Notes: generated by a model not told the origin, from the sequence alone. A stretch of DNA of 26,751 bases from an uncultured Eubacteriales bacterium (GCA_944333375.1 CALVKX010000004.1:1-26751); one strand, 5' to 3'; shown: positions 7,318 to 17,557, counted from the stretch's first letter. Translations and numbers: made by a program.

Positions 7318-7346
7318 ATTATACACTACCCCTTGAAAAAAAGCAA
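7318..7346 (-). promoter_or_regulatory. Sigma-A-type promoter of the HPr-like gene
   Basis: Minus strand: -35 TTGCTT, 17-nt spacer, perfect -10 TATAAT. Transcription should begin near 7311, giving a leader of about 28 nt. Confidence 0.8.
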
Positions 7347-7394
7347 GGATTCCCGTCTTGTATCATTCAACAAAGTTCCCCCGGCGGGCGGGGA

Positions 7395-7423
7395 TTGTTG
7401 CGGCGCGGGATTCATGCTATAAT
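7395..7423 (+). promoter_or_regulatory. Sigma-A-type promoter of the sugar-kinase-like operon
   Basis: Plus strand: -35 TTGTTG, 17-nt spacer, -10 TATAAT preceded by TGC (extended -10). The predicted start of transcription (about 7430) falls on or next to an in-frame ATG at 7431. It is divergent from the HPr-like promoter. Confidence 0.75.
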
Positions 7424-7487
7424 ACGACACATGACAGCCACGCTGCCATATTCCAGCGACTACCCGCAGATGAGGATGACACCAGCG

Positions 7488-8636
7488 ATGAGCAAGCTCT
7501 CCCCGGAAGAAATCGGCCTTCTGGCCCTGCGCTTTGCCCCCGAGGGCATCCTGGAAGCGCCCGTCCCCTTTGGCGGCGGGCACATCAACGATACCTACCT
7601 GTTTTCGCCCGCGGGGGAAAAGGGGGTGCGCTACGTGCTGCAGCGCATCAACCGCTCCGCCTTTCCGCGTCCCGAGGACGTGATGGACAACATGCTGCGG
7701 GTGACGGAGCACCTGCGCAGGCAGATCGTTTTGCGCGGGGGCGACCCGCAGCGGGAGACGCTGCGGCTGCTTCGCACGCGGGACGGCGCGTTTTTCGCCG
7801 TGGACCGAAACGGGGACTGCTGGCGCTCCTACAGCTTCGTCAGCGACTCGGTCAGCTATGACCGAAGCGGCGACGAGGCGATTTTCCGCGAGTCCGGGCG
7901 GGCCTTCGGGCGCTTTCTGGCGATGCTGGACGGCTTTGACGCCTCCAGCCTGCACGAGACGATTGAGCGCTTTCACGACACGCCCCGGCGCTTTGCGGCT
8001 CTGCGGGACGCCATCAGGGGCGACGCGGCGGGCCGCGCGCAGGGCGTGAGCGATCTGACCGGCCTGGCCCTGTCCTACGAGTCCTTCGCCTCCACGCTGG
8101 TGGACGCGCTGGCGGACGGGCGGCTAACGCTGCGCGTGACGCACAACGACACCAAGCTCAACAACGTCCTCCTGGACGAGCGCACCGGGCGCGCCCTGTG
8201 CGTGATCGACCTGGATACCGTCATGCCCGGCCTGTGCGCCTACGACTTCGGCGACGCGATCCGCTACGGGGCCTCCACCGCCGCCGAGGACGAACCCGAC
8301 CTCTCCCGCGTTCGCCTCAGCCTTCCGCTCTACCGCGCCTACGCCGAGGGCTATCTCGCCGAGGCGGGCAGCCTGCTTTCGCGCCAGGAGCTCCTCTCGC
8401 TTCCCGTGGGCGCAAAGATGATGACGCTGGAAACCGGCGTGCGCTTTTTGACGGATTATCTCAACGGCGACGTTTATTTTAAGACCGCCTATCCCGAGCA
8501 CAACCTCGTGCGTGCCCGCACCCAGTTTGCGCTTCTCAGCGACATGGACGCGCACTGGGACGAGATGGTGTCCGTGGTGAGGGAGCTGGGCTCCCCAGAC
8601 GAGGGGCGGTTCGGAGGAAAGCAAGATGAAGCTTAA
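7488..8636 (+). CDS. Aminoglycoside-phosphotransferase-fold sugar kinase, N-acetylhexosamine 1-kinase-like
   Basis: This is a 382-residue kinase of the choline/aminoglycoside phosphotransferase fold. The glycine-rich start GGGHINDTY (29-37) is followed by the catalytic loop HNDTKLNN (209-216, catalytic D211) and the metal-binding DLDTVMPG (231-238). The wording of these motifs, together with YDFGDAIR, is close to NahK of bifidobacteria, which phosphorylates GlcNAc and GalNAc at C1. Substrate assignment is by resemblance only. I chose the ATG at 7488 because family members begin about this far before the GHIN motif and AGGA lies upstream, although 11 nt away. An ATG at 7431 would make a leaderless mRNA and add 19 residues. 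The stop overlaps the VanY-type gene by 11 nt, so the two are co-translated. Confidence 0.8.
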   Translation: MSKLSPEEIGLLALRFAPEGILEAPVPFGGGHINDTYLFSPAGEKGVRYVLQRINRSAFPRPEDVMDNMLRVTEHLRRQIVLRGGDPQRETLRLLRTRDGAFFAVDRNGDCWRSYSFVSDSVSYDRSGDEAIFRESGRAFGRFLAMLDGFDASSLHETIERFHDTPRRFAALRDAIRGDAAGRAQGVSDLTGLALSYESFASTLVDALADGRLTLRVTHNDTKLNNVLLDERTGRALCVIDLDTVMPGLCAYDFGDAIRYGASTAAEDEPDLSRVRLSLPLYRAYAEGYLAEAGSLLSRQELLSLPVGAKMMTLETGVRFLTDYLNGDVYFKTAYPEHNLVRARTQFALLSDMDAHWDEMVSVVRELGSPDEGRFGGKQDEA

Positions 8637-9897
8637 ACCCACAACCCTCCTTTTTTCCGCCCTGCTGGCGGGCGCCGCCGTAGCCGTGGCACTGCTTCTG
8701 CCCCGCACGCTGGACAGCCGCCGGGTGCTGGAGGTCGAGCGCTCCGCCACGCCCACGCCCACCGCAGACGTGCGCAGCATGCTCATGGTCACCCCCGATC
8801 CCAACAACACCCCCACACCCACCGCCATGCTGCTCAAGGTGGGCGTCAAGGGCGACGAGGTGACGCGCCTTCAGCAGCGCCTTCAGGAGCTGGGCTATTA
8901 CAACGGCGAGGTGGACGGCCAGTACGGCCCCGGCACGGCCGAGGCGGTGCGGGCCTTCCAGACCCAGCACGGGCTGGACAGCGACGGCATCGCGGGCGAG
9001 GCCACGCGGGCGAGGGTATATGCGCAGGACGCGCAGACCTGCGTCCCCACCCCATCTCCCACGGTCACGCCCTCGCTGCTCAAAAAGGGCGACGCAAACG
9101 ACGCCGTGCGCGCCATGCAGGAGCGGCTCAGCGAGCTGGGCTACTATGAGGGGGAGATTGACGGCGACTTCGGCGGCGGCACGGAGGAGGCGGTACGGCT
9201 CTACCAGCGCCAGAATGGCCTGGACGTGGACGGCATCGCCGCCCAAAAGACCTTTGCCAGCCTCTACAGCGACCAGGCCAAGCAGGTGACCATAACCCCC
9301 ACGCCCGATCCGGCGCAGATGCCCCTGCTGGTCAACCGCGATCATCCCGTGGCGCAGGACTACCGGCCGGACGACCTGGTCAAGCTCCAGAACGTCCTCC
9401 CCTCCTCGCTGGTGACCGTCAAGGGCAGCGACATCGAGGGCGACCGCACCGCGGCGGCTGCGCTCGTCGAGCTGTTCGAGGCCGCCAAGGCCGACGGCGT
9501 GACCGGCTGGCAGATCAGCGCGGGCTACCGCAGCTACGAATACCAGCAGCAGCTCTTTGACGAGCAGGTGGCCGAGTACCGCGCCGAGGGCTTCACCCAG
9601 GACAAGGCCGTCTCCGCCACGCGCAACACCGTCGCCGACCCCGGCACCAGCGAGCACCACACGGGGCTGGCCTTTGACATCACCGTGGCCGGCACCACCT
9701 TCAAGGGCACCGAGCAGCAGATCTGGCTGCACGAGCACTGCTGGGACTACGGCTTCATCATCCGCTACCAGGAGGACAAGGAAGAGATCACCGGCTTTCT
9801 GGCCGAGTGCTGGCATATCCGCTACGTGGGCCTGCCCCACAGCACGGAGATGCGCGACCGCAACCTCTGCCTGGAGGAATATCTGGGCGAGGCATAG
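8626..9897 (+). CDS. VanY-type D-Ala-D-Ala carboxypeptidase with two peptidoglycan-binding repeats
   Basis: This is a 423-residue cell-wall enzyme. It has an N-terminal membrane anchor (about 6-26) and two PG_binding_1 repeats (about 72-130 and 152-213; LQQRLQELGYYNGEVDG and MQERLSELGYYEGEIDG). Thr/Pro linkers (TPTPT, PTPSPTVTPS, TPTPDP) separate them from a C-terminal peptidase M15B domain (about 250-423). The zinc site is complete: the SxHxxGxAxD motif (S342, H344, D351), catalytic E394 and ligand H397 in ECWHIRYVG. It should trim the terminal D-Ala of peptidoglycan stem peptides outside the membrane. A GGAGG sits 8 nt before the ATG, inside the end of the kinase gene. Nothing in the window links it to a vancomycin-resistance cluster, so housekeeping wall metabolism is more likely. 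Confidence 0.93.
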   Translation: MKLKPTTLLFSALLAGAAVAVALLLPRTLDSRRVLEVERSATPTPTADVRSMLMVTPDPNNTPTPTAMLLKVGVKGDEVTRLQQRLQELGYYNGEVDGQYGPGTAEAVRAFQTQHGLDSDGIAGEATRARVYAQDAQTCVPTPSPTVTPSLLKKGDANDAVRAMQERLSELGYYEGEIDGDFGGGTEEAVRLYQRQNGLDVDGIAAQKTFASLYSDQAKQVTITPTPDPAQMPLLVNRDHPVAQDYRPDDLVKLQNVLPSSLVTVKGSDIEGDRTAAAALVELFEAAKADGVTGWQISAGYRSYEYQQQLFDEQVAEYRAEGFTQDKAVSATRNTVADPGTSEHHTGLAFDITVAGTTFKGTEQQIWLHEHCWDYGFIIRYQEDKEEITGFLAECWHIRYVGLPHSTEMRDRNLCLEEYLGEA

Positions 9898-9924
9898 GCA
9901 TTTTTGAAACGAAGAAGGTAGATC

Positions 9925-11837
<1,913 letters not shown>

Positions 11838-11841
<4 letters not shown>

Positions 11842-12743
11842 AAAAACACTCCTCCATGGCGCTGGTCATCTTCGCCGTATGCATGGTCAGCTATTCCGGC
11901 CCCATGGTCAAGGGCGCGCTCAACCAGGGCGCCTCGCCCATCTCCGTGGCGCTCCTGCGCATGGCCGCGGCGGCGGTGCTCCTGCTGCCCTACGAGGTGC
12001 GCCAATGCGTGCACAAGCGCATCCCCCTGCGCTTCTCGCCCGCCGAGGCCGGTCTGACGGTGCTGGCCGCCGCCTTCCTGGCCGGGCACTACATCACCTG
12101 GATCACCTCGCTCACGGGCACGAGCACCTTTGCCTCCGTGGCGCTGGTGTGCACGCAGCCGCTGTTTGTGGCGTTTTTCAGCTATTTTCTCTTTCATGAG
12201 CGCACGCCGCGGCGTGCGCTGCCGGGCGCGCTTCTGGCCCTTGTGGGCGCGGTGACCATCGCGCTGTCGGGCCTCTCGGGGCAGGATGCGCAGGCGGCGG
12301 GCGGCGAGGCGCTCAAAAGCAACCTCCTGGCGCTGGCCGGGGCCGTGCTCATGGCCGCGCATTGGCTGGTCGGCCGCCAGATCCGCCGGACGCTGGCCGC
12401 CGAGCTCTACGCCCCGGCGCTCTACCTGGTCACGGCCGCGCTCCTGTCCCTGTGTCTGCCCCTGTCGAGCGGCTGGCGCATGCCGCTGGGCGCCCTTCCC
12501 TACATGGCCGGGCTGGTCATCGGCAGCACACTGCTGGGTCATGCGGTGTTTGCCTACGCGCTTTCGGGCGTGTCGGCCAACGTCATCAGCTTCGCCCTGC
12601 TGGGCGAGCCGGTGGGCGCGATGATCTTCAGCATGATCTTCTTCGGCGAGGTCCCCACCTGGCCCGTGGCCCTGGGCGGCCTTCTGACGCTGGTGGGGCT
12701 GGGGCTGTACCTGGCCTTCGCCGGCGAGCGGCAGGAGGCTTAA
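11838..12743 (+). CDS. EamA/DMT-family transporter
   Basis: This is a 301-residue membrane protein with about ten predicted hydrophobic segments arranged as two EamA repeats (about 5-140 and 155-297). Features such as [29 protein letters not shown] and the C-terminal [23 protein letters not shown] are typical of drug/metabolite exporters of the RhaT/EamA type. The substrate is unknown. The likely start is a TTG at 11838 that overlaps the mnmG stop (TTGA), with GAAGGG upstream. The first ATG, at 11856, has no ribosome binding site. Translation is therefore coupled to mnmG. Its stop shares the sequence TTAA with the stop of the oppositely oriented alkyltransferase gene. Confidence 0.9.
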
Positions 12744-13033
12744 GGCCAGCTACAGCGCTCCATGTCCACCGTGCCGTCCGGCCGGAAAGGCACGCCCTCC
12801 AGCTCCAGAAGCAGCCGGTGCGACCTTTTCCCCAGCGGAGAAAACGCCTCGCTAAGCCCGCCCTCCCGCGTGACCACGCGGTGGCAGGGCACATCCGGCG
12901 GCGCCGCGTGAAGGGCATAACCCACCACGCGCGCCAGGCGCGGATTGCCCACCATGCGGGCGATCTGTCCATAGCTGGCCACCCGCCCGAAAGGAATTTC
13001 CCGCACGGCGGCGTATATCTCCTCAAAGACCAT
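12740..13033 (-). CDS. MGMT-family methylated-DNA-protein cysteine methyltransferase (small, single-domain)
   Basis: This 97-residue protein corresponds to the DNA-binding/catalytic domain of O6-alkylguanine-DNA alkyltransferase. The winged-helix part reads GRVASYGQIARMVG (16-29) and the active-site motif PCHRVV is at 49-54, so the acceptor cysteine C50 is present. This separates it from alkyltransferase-like proteins, which lack the cysteine. The N-terminal domain of longer Ada/Ogt proteins is absent. It may repair alkylated guanine, or act as a damage flag for excision repair. The ATG at 13033 has AAAGGAG 11 nt upstream; a TTG two codons earlier has a better spacing of 5 nt and could be the true start. 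Tail-to-tail with the EamA gene and head-to-head with the MATE gene. Confidence 0.88.
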   Translation of the reverse strand: MVFEEIYAAVREIPFGRVASYGQIARMVGNPRLARVVGYALHAAPPDVPCHRVVTREGGLSEAFSPLGKRSHRLLLELEGVPFRPDGTVDMERCSWP

Positions 13034-13064
13034 GAGCAAGCGCGCTCCTTTCTGTCCCTCTGAG

Positions 13065-13093
13065 ATGATAGCACAAAAGGCGGCGCACGGGAA
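13065..13093 (-). promoter_or_regulatory. Possible promoter of the alkyltransferase gene
   Basis: Minus strand: extended -10 TGC-TATCAT with a poor -35 (TTCCCG) at 17 nt. It would give a leader of about 25 nt. No clear plus-strand promoter for the MATE gene is seen in the 91-bp divergent gap. Confidence 0.4.
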
Positions 13094-13124
13094 CCCGTTT
13101 GTGGAAGGGAACGGCGATTCAAGG

Positions 13125-14486
13125 ATGCAGGACCGGGCTACATTGATGACGGAAGGGTCCGTCTGGCGGCATATCGTGCGCTTTGCGCTTCCCATCTTCT
13201 GGGGCAACCTCTTTCAGCAGCTCTACAATGTGGTGGACTCGCTGGTGGTGGGCAACTTCCTGGGCGGCGACGCGCTGGCGGCGGTGGGCTCCTCCAGCAG
13301 CCTGATCTTTCTGCTGGTCGGCCTCTTCAGCGGCATCTTCACGGGGGCCAGCGTGGTCATCTCGCGCTACTACGGCGCGCGGGACGACGCTACCGTGCGC
13401 ACGGCGGTGCATACCTCCGTGGCCTTCGGCCTGGCTGCAGGCGTGGTGGTCACCATCGTAGGGGTTTTGCTCACGCCCCGTATGCTCGTCTGGATGGGCA
13501 CGCCCGAAAGCGTCCTGCCCAACTCCATCCTGTATTTCCGCATCTACTTTTCCGGCATCATCTTCGTCATCCTCTACAACACCGCGGCCGGCATCTTTCA
13601 GGCCGTGGGCGACAGCCGCCACCCGCTGTACTACCTGGTCGTCTCCTCGGTCGTCAACGTCGTGCTGGATCTCCTCTTTGTGGCGGGCCTGGGGATGGGC
13701 GTGGACGGCGCGGCCCTGGCCACGGTGATCTCCCAGGCCGCCAGCGCGGCCCTGGGCTTTCACCGCCTGTGCCGCGTCACGGGCCCCTACCGCCTCTGGC
13801 CGCGCAAGGTGCGTTTCAACGGCCCGATGCTCAGACAGCTTCTCACCCTGGGCATCCCGGCCGGCCTGCAAAACTCCATCATCGCCATCGCGAACGTCGT
13901 CGTCCAGTCCTCCATCAACCTCTACGGCGCCATGGCCATGGCCGGCTGCGGCTCCTATTCCAAGATCGAGGGCTTCGCCTTCCTTCCCATCAGCAGCTTT
14001 GCGCTGGCCCTGTCCACCTTCATCAGCCAGAATCTGGGCGCCGGGGAGTACGTCCGCGCCCGGCGCGGCGCGCGCTTTGGCATCGTGTGCTGCATGCTCA
14101 TGGCCGAGGCGGTGGGCGTGGTCATCTACCTGCTGGCGCCCAATCTCATCTCTCTGTTCAACGGCGAGGCGCCGGTCATCGCCTACGGCACGCTTCAGGC
14201 GCGCACGGTCACGCTGTTTTATTTCCTGCTGGCCTTTTCCCATTCCGTCGCGGGCATCCTGCGCGGCGCAGGCCGGGCCGTGGTGCCCATGCTGGTGATG
14301 CTGGTCTGCTGGTGCGTCATCCGCGTAAGCTATATCATGTTGATCGCCCGCGCCTCGGGCGATATCCAGATGGTTTTCTGGGCCTATCCCCTCACCTGGT
14401 CGCTGAGCTCCGCGGCGTTCCTGCTCTACTACCTGCGCGCCGACTGGCAGCACTCGCTGGACAGCCGCGCCGCCCCTCCGGCTTGA
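13125..14486 (+). CDS. MATE-family efflux transporter
   Basis: This is a 453-residue membrane protein with about 12 hydrophobic segments. The start MTEGSVWRHIVRFALPIFWGNLFQQLYNVVDSLVVGNFLGGDALAAVGSS follows the MATE pattern, with LYNVVDS and VGNFLG, and the two-fold repeat returns around LLTLGIPAGLQNSI. Proteins of this family export drugs or metabolites in exchange for sodium or protons, and some export lipid-linked or other cellular compounds. The substrate here is unknown. I chose the ATG at 13125; upstream GGAAGGGA is about 16 nt away, which is far, and an ATG at 13146 is an alternative. It is divergent from the small alkyltransferase gene. Its stop codon lies inside the -35 region of the next promoter. 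Confidence 0.92.
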   Translation: MQDRATLMTEGSVWRHIVRFALPIFWGNLFQQLYNVVDSLVVGNFLGGDALAAVGSSSSLIFLLVGLFSGIFTGASVVISRYYGARDDATVRTAVHTSVAFGLAAGVVVTIVGVLLTPRMLVWMGTPESVLPNSILYFRIYFSGIIFVILYNTAAGIFQAVGDSRHPLYYLVVSSVVNVVLDLLFVAGLGMGVDGAALATVISQAASAALGFHRLCRVTGPYRLWPRKVRFNGPMLRQLLTLGIPAGLQNSIIAIANVVVQSSINLYGAMAMAGCGSYSKIEGFAFLPISSFALALSTFISQNLGAGEYVRARRGARFGIVCCMLMAEAVGVVIYLLAPNLISLFNGEAPVIAYGTLQARTVTLFYFLLAFSHSVAGILRGAGRAVVPMLVMLVCWCVIRVSYIMLIARASGDIQMVFWAYPLTWSLSSAAFLLYYLRADWQHSLDSRAAPPA

Positions 14487-14511
14487 CTTGTCGCTTCGCT
14501 TGAGCTACAAT
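14483..14511 (+). promoter_or_regulatory. Sigma-A-type promoter of the E2-like gene
   Basis: -35 TTGACT, 17-nt spacer, -10 TACAAT. The -35 box overlaps the MATE stop codon. Transcription should start near 14518, giving an untranslated leader of about 118 nt in which I see no clear structure. Confidence 0.75.
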
Positions 14512-14635
14512 AGCGGCGGCCGCGCGTCCCTAGCAGCGCCGTTTGATATATTGCCATTATTTTTCTCTGCTGACGATTCCGCGTGGCCGTCCCAGTCTCT
14601 CTAAGCCCAGAACGCTCAGGAAAGGAAGGAACGCC

Positions 14636-15547
14636 ATGTTTGGACATCGCCCCGAAGGCCGCCGTGTGCGCGACGTGGACCCCATCGTGCAGATGACCCC
14701 GTATCTCATGCCCATGCGCTGTGACGCGCAGGTTTTTCTGGACTACGACGTGGAGTACGAGCCGCTGATGCGCTACATCGCGCAAAAGAGCCGCGAGGGT
14801 GTGAAGATCACCTTTATGGAGATCCTCATCGCCAGCTTCGTGCGCGGCGTGTCGCAGGTGCCGGAGGTAAACCGCTTTATCATGAACAAGCAGTTCTACA
14901 ACCGCAAGGAGCTCACCGCCAGCTTCACCCTCCTGATGGACACCGATGACGGCAGCATCGAGGAAAACACCGTTAAGGTGTTCTTTGATCCCACCGACAC
15001 CATCTACGACGTGAGCGCCCGTGTCAAGGACATGGTTCAGAAAAACCGCCGGGCGGAGACCTCGGGCTTTGCGCTCAAGCTGGCCTCGGCGGTGCTCAAG
15101 GTGCCGCTGCTGCCCAACCTGGTGGTGGGGCTGGTGCGGCTTCTGGACCGCTACGGCCTGCTTCCCAAGGCGTTTCTGGACGGGCTGCCCTTCCACACCA
15201 GCATGTTCATCACCAACAACGCCTCCATCGGCCTCATGCGCGTCTATCATCACATCTACAACTTCGGCGACACCAGCATGTTCATTTCCATGGGCACGCC
15301 CCAGCGCGGCAACACCGTGGACGCCGCGGGCAAGGTGGTGCGCAAGTGCACGCTGCCGGTGGGCGTGACGGTGGACGAGCGCGTATGCGGCGGCGCGGTG
15401 TATGCCAAGCTGTTCGCCGTGATGAAAAACTGCCTGCGCCATCCCGAGCTTCTGGAGACGCCGCCGGAAAAAGTGTTTTACAACGAGGGCTGCGAGTTTC
15501 ACGTTCCCAAGCCCGAAAACATCGCGCGTCCCGCCGTCTCGGCCTGA
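14636..15547 (+). CDS. Orphan 2-oxoacid dehydrogenase E2/CAT-like acyltransferase fold protein, catalytic residues altered
   Basis: This 303-residue protein resembles the catalytic domain of lipoate-dependent acyltransferases (PF00198, CAT-like fold) without lipoyl or subunit-binding domains. Similar stand-alone proteins occur in gut clostridia. Conserved-looking stretches include DVDPIVQMTPYLMPMRCDAQ at the start, KITFMEILIASFVRGVSQVPEVNRF, FDPTDTIYDV and the C-terminal PVGVTVDERVCGGAVYAK. In true E2 enzymes this last motif reads DHRxxDG, with the catalytic His. Here it is D247-E248-R249-V-C-G-G, so both His and the second Asp are missing. Acyl transfer by the usual mechanism is therefore unlikely, and the role is unknown. 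The ATG at 14636 has GGAAGG 6 nt upstream. The gene has its own promoter and terminator, so it is monocistronic. Confidence 0.82.
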   Translation: MFGHRPEGRRVRDVDPIVQMTPYLMPMRCDAQVFLDYDVEYEPLMRYIAQKSREGVKITFMEILIASFVRGVSQVPEVNRFIMNKQFYNRKELTASFTLLMDTDDGSIEENTVKVFFDPTDTIYDVSARVKDMVQKNRRAETSGFALKLASAVLKVPLLPNLVVGLVRLLDRYGLLPKAFLDGLPFHTSMFITNNASIGLMRVYHHIYNFGDTSMFISMGTPQRGNTVDAAGKVVRKCTLPVGVTVDERVCGGAVYAKLFAVMKNCLRHPELLETPPEKVFYNEGCEFHVPKPENIARPAVSA

Positions 15548-15558
15548 GGCGCGCCTTC

Positions 15559-15597
15559 GCGGCCTTTGCGCTAAGAATGTGCAAAGGCCGCTTTTTT
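15559..15597 (+). terminator. Intrinsic terminator of the E2-like gene
   Basis: A 13-bp stem (core GCGGCCTTTGC and its complement) with a 7-nt loop is followed by six T. A textbook rho-independent terminator. Confidence 0.92.
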
Positions 15598-15612
15598 GCA
15601 CGCCTCTGCGCC

Positions 15613-15641
15613 TTGACACGCTCGCACAAAACGTCTATAAT
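15613..15641 (+). promoter_or_regulatory. Perfect consensus sigma-A promoter upstream of the rny leader
   Basis: -35 TTGACA, 17-nt spacer, -10 TATAAT: both hexamers match the consensus exactly. Transcription should start near 15648. It lies just after the preceding terminator and is the only convincing promoter before rny. Confidence 0.92.
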
Positions 15642-15647
15642 GATTTA

Positions 15648-15927
15648 GTCGGCTACACAGGCTTATCGCGCTTTGCGAGAGCCTTGCTGTTTTGCGAAAT
15701 ATATTCCCAGCTTCTGGCTTTCCCCGCGCCGCTTAAGCGACGGGTTGCTTTTGAAACGCTCCGGCGTTTGTATGGGTATATGAACTTGGTCTGCGCCGCC
15801 GTTGCCCCGCCTTCCACGCCGGGGCGAAGCGAGGCACGCCTCCGGGCTTGCTTGGTGCGGTTTCCCGTCCGCGCAGCCAAACAAGCGAATCAACATAGCC
15901 GCACGAGCTTTGCTCGACGGCTTTTTT
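15648..15927 (+). ncRNA. Structured RNA of about 280 nt: leader of rny or stand-alone small RNA
   Basis: This stretch runs from the predicted transcription start to an intrinsic terminator and contains no credible gene. Successive hairpins are visible at 15659-15684, 15722-15743, 15754-15769 (AAACGC-TCCG-GCGTTT), 15804-15825, 15831-15842 and 15846-15886 (helices of 5, 4 and 4 bp with a mismatch and a bulge), then the terminator at 15898-15927. I compared it by eye with tmRNA, RNase P RNA, SRP RNA and 6S RNA and found none of their signature motifs. It is either a small RNA with its own promoter and terminator, or the attenuated leader of rny. Open frames on both strands here have no ribosome binding sites. 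It might also be an interspersed repeat. Confidence 0.5.
15898..15927 (+). terminator. Intrinsic terminator inside the rny upstream region
   Basis: GCCG and CGAGC pair with GCTCG and CGGC around a small internal loop (CA opposite A) and a 3-nt loop, followed by six T. It lies 76 nt before the rny start codon. The T-run can alternatively pair with a downstream A-rich segment (15919-15945). Confidence 0.75.
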
Positions 15928-16003
15928 GCTTGAGGCAAAAAGGCCGAACCGGACTTGGAAAACATCAGCTTGGAAGCAATGCCAAAGGAAGGGAGTGTAC
16001 GCC

Positions 16004-17545
16004 ATGGACTGGATCGTAGCGATCGTTGTTGCCATCGCGGCGGCCGCGCTGGGCGCCGCGGGCGGATATCAATACCGCAAGCAGGCGGGCGAAAAGAAGA
16101 TCGGCCGCACTGAGGAATACGCGAAGAATCTCCTTGAGGACGCGCAGCGCAAGGCCGACGAGAAGAAGAAGGAAACCATCCTGGAGGCCAAGGAGGAAGT
16201 CCTGCGCCTCAAGACCGAGCTGGACCGCGAGTGCCGCGAGCGGCGCGCCGAGGTGCAGCGCAGCGAGCGGCGCATCCTGCAACGCGAGGAATCGCTGGAC
16301 AAAAAGCAGGATGCTCTGGAAAGCCGCGAGGAGCAGCTCAGCAAGAAGCAAAACGAGCTGCAAAAGCTTCAGGAGACCATCGAGGAAGACAAAAACAAGC
16401 AGATCGCCGAGATGGAGCGCATCGCCGGCATGACGCAGGACGAGGCCTGCCAGATGCTGGTCAGCCGCATCCAGAAGGACGCCTATCACGACGCCGCCGC
16501 CATGGTGCGCGAGATCGAGACGCGCGCCCGCGAGGAAGGCGAGAAAAAGGCCCGCAACATCATCGCCCTGGCCATTCAGAAATGCGCCGCCGATCATGTG
16601 GCCGAAAGCACCGTCAGCGTCATCAACCTGCCCAACGACGACATGAAGGGCCGTATCATCGGCCGTGAGGGCCGCAACATCCGAGCCCTGGAGACCGCCA
16701 CCGGCGTGGACCTCATCATCGACGACACGCCTGAGGCCGTGATCGTCAGCGCCTTTGATCCCGTTCGCCGCGAGATCGCGCGCATCGCGGTCGAGCGCCT
16801 CATCATGGACGGCCGCATCCACCCCGCCCGCATCGAGGAGATGGTGGAAAAGGCGCGCAAGGAGGTCGATCAGCAGATTCGCGAGGCCGGCGAGCAGGCC
16901 GTCTTTGAGACGCATCAGCATGGCATCCATCACGAGCTGGTCAAGATTCTGGGCCGCCTGCGCTACCGCACCAGCTACGGCCAGAACGTGCTCAAGCACT
17001 CCATCGAGGTCAGCCATCTGGCCGGCATGATGGCCGCCGAGCTTGGCGCGGACGTCGCCCTGGCCAAGCGCGCGGGCCTTCTGCACGACATCGGCAAGGG
17101 CGTCGACCACGAGGCCGAGGGCACGCATGTGACGCTGGGCGCGGAGCTTGCCCGCAAGTACCGCGAAAGCCCCGACGTCATTCACGCCATCCTGGCGCAC
17201 CACAACGACGTGGAGCCCCAGACCGTCGAGGCCGTGCTGGTGCAGGCCGCCGACGCCATCTCCGCCGCCCGCCCCGGCGCGCGCCGCGAGAGCCTGGAAA
17301 ACTACATCAAGCGTCTGGAGAAGCTCGAGGAGATCGCCAATTCCTTCCCCGGCGTGGAAAAGTGCTTCGCCATCCAGTCCGGCCGCGAGGTGCGCATCAT
17401 GGTCAAGCCCGAGGACATCACCGACGAGGGCACCAAGGTGCTGGCCAAGGAAGTGGCCAAGCGCATCGAGAAGGAACTGGAGTATCCCGGACAGATCCGC
17501 GTCAATGTCATCCGCGAGACGCGCAGCACCGAATACGCCAAATGA
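16004..17545 (+). CDS. rny: Ribonuclease Y
   Basis: This 513-residue endoribonuclease starts bulk mRNA decay in many Gram-positive bacteria and is tied to the membrane. Residues about 3-22 are the N-terminal membrane anchor and about 30-190 a highly charged coiled coil. The KH domain contains GRIIGREG (216-223). The HD domain contains the metal-binding [12 protein letters not shown] (about 330-341) and LLHDIGKG (359-366; H361-D362). The length fits the family exactly. The ATG at 16004 has GGAAGGGAG 8 nt upstream. No convincing promoter lies between the terminator at 15898-15927 and the gene. Expression therefore probably comes by readthrough from the consensus promoter at 15613-15641 through about 355 nt of leader, which suggests regulation in the leader. 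Confidence 0.97.
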   Translation: MDWIVAIVVAIAAAALGAAGGYQYRKQAGEKKIGRTEEYAKNLLEDAQRKADEKKKETILEAKEEVLRLKTELDRECRERRAEVQRSERRILQREESLDKKQDALESREEQLSKKQNELQKLQETIEEDKNKQIAEMERIAGMTQDEACQMLVSRIQKDAYHDAAAMVREIETRAREEGEKKARNIIALAIQKCAADHVAESTVSVINLPNDDMKGRIIGREGRNIRALETATGVDLIIDDTPEAVIVSAFDPVRREIARIAVERLIMDGRIHPARIEEMVEKARKEVDQQIREAGEQAVFETHQHGIHHELVKILGRLRYRTSYGQNVLKHSIEVSHLAGMMAAELGADVALAKRAGLLHDIGKGVDHEAEGTHVTLGAELARKYRESPDVIHAILAHHNDVEPQTVEAVLVQAADAISAARPGARRESLENYIKRLEKLEEIANSFPGVEKCFAIQSGREVRIMVKPEDITDEGTKVLAKEVAKRIEKELEYPGQIRVNVIRETRSTEYAK

Positions 17546-17557
17546 GGTTTGTTCCTC

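Noticed and set aside
8626..9897. Vancomycin-resistance cluster suggested by the VanY-type gene
   Set aside because: No vanH, vanA/B, vanX, vanR or vanS genes are nearby. Two peptidoglycan-binding repeats and the housekeeping neighbours fit ordinary wall turnover.
14487..14635. Riboswitch in the leader of the E2-like gene
   Set aside because: The leader is about 118 nt, but I see no known riboswitch core and no terminator or sequestering stem.
15648..15927. tmRNA, RNase P RNA, SRP RNA or 6S RNA identity for the structured region
   Set aside because: Size alone could fit some of them, but by eye I find no tRNA-like end, no RNase P core motif, no SRP domain IV motif and no single long 6S-type rod.
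15579..16019. Open frames on both strands between the E2-like gene and rny
   Set aside because: None has a ribosome binding site. They run through a promoter, hairpins and a terminator, and the region is better explained as structured RNA.
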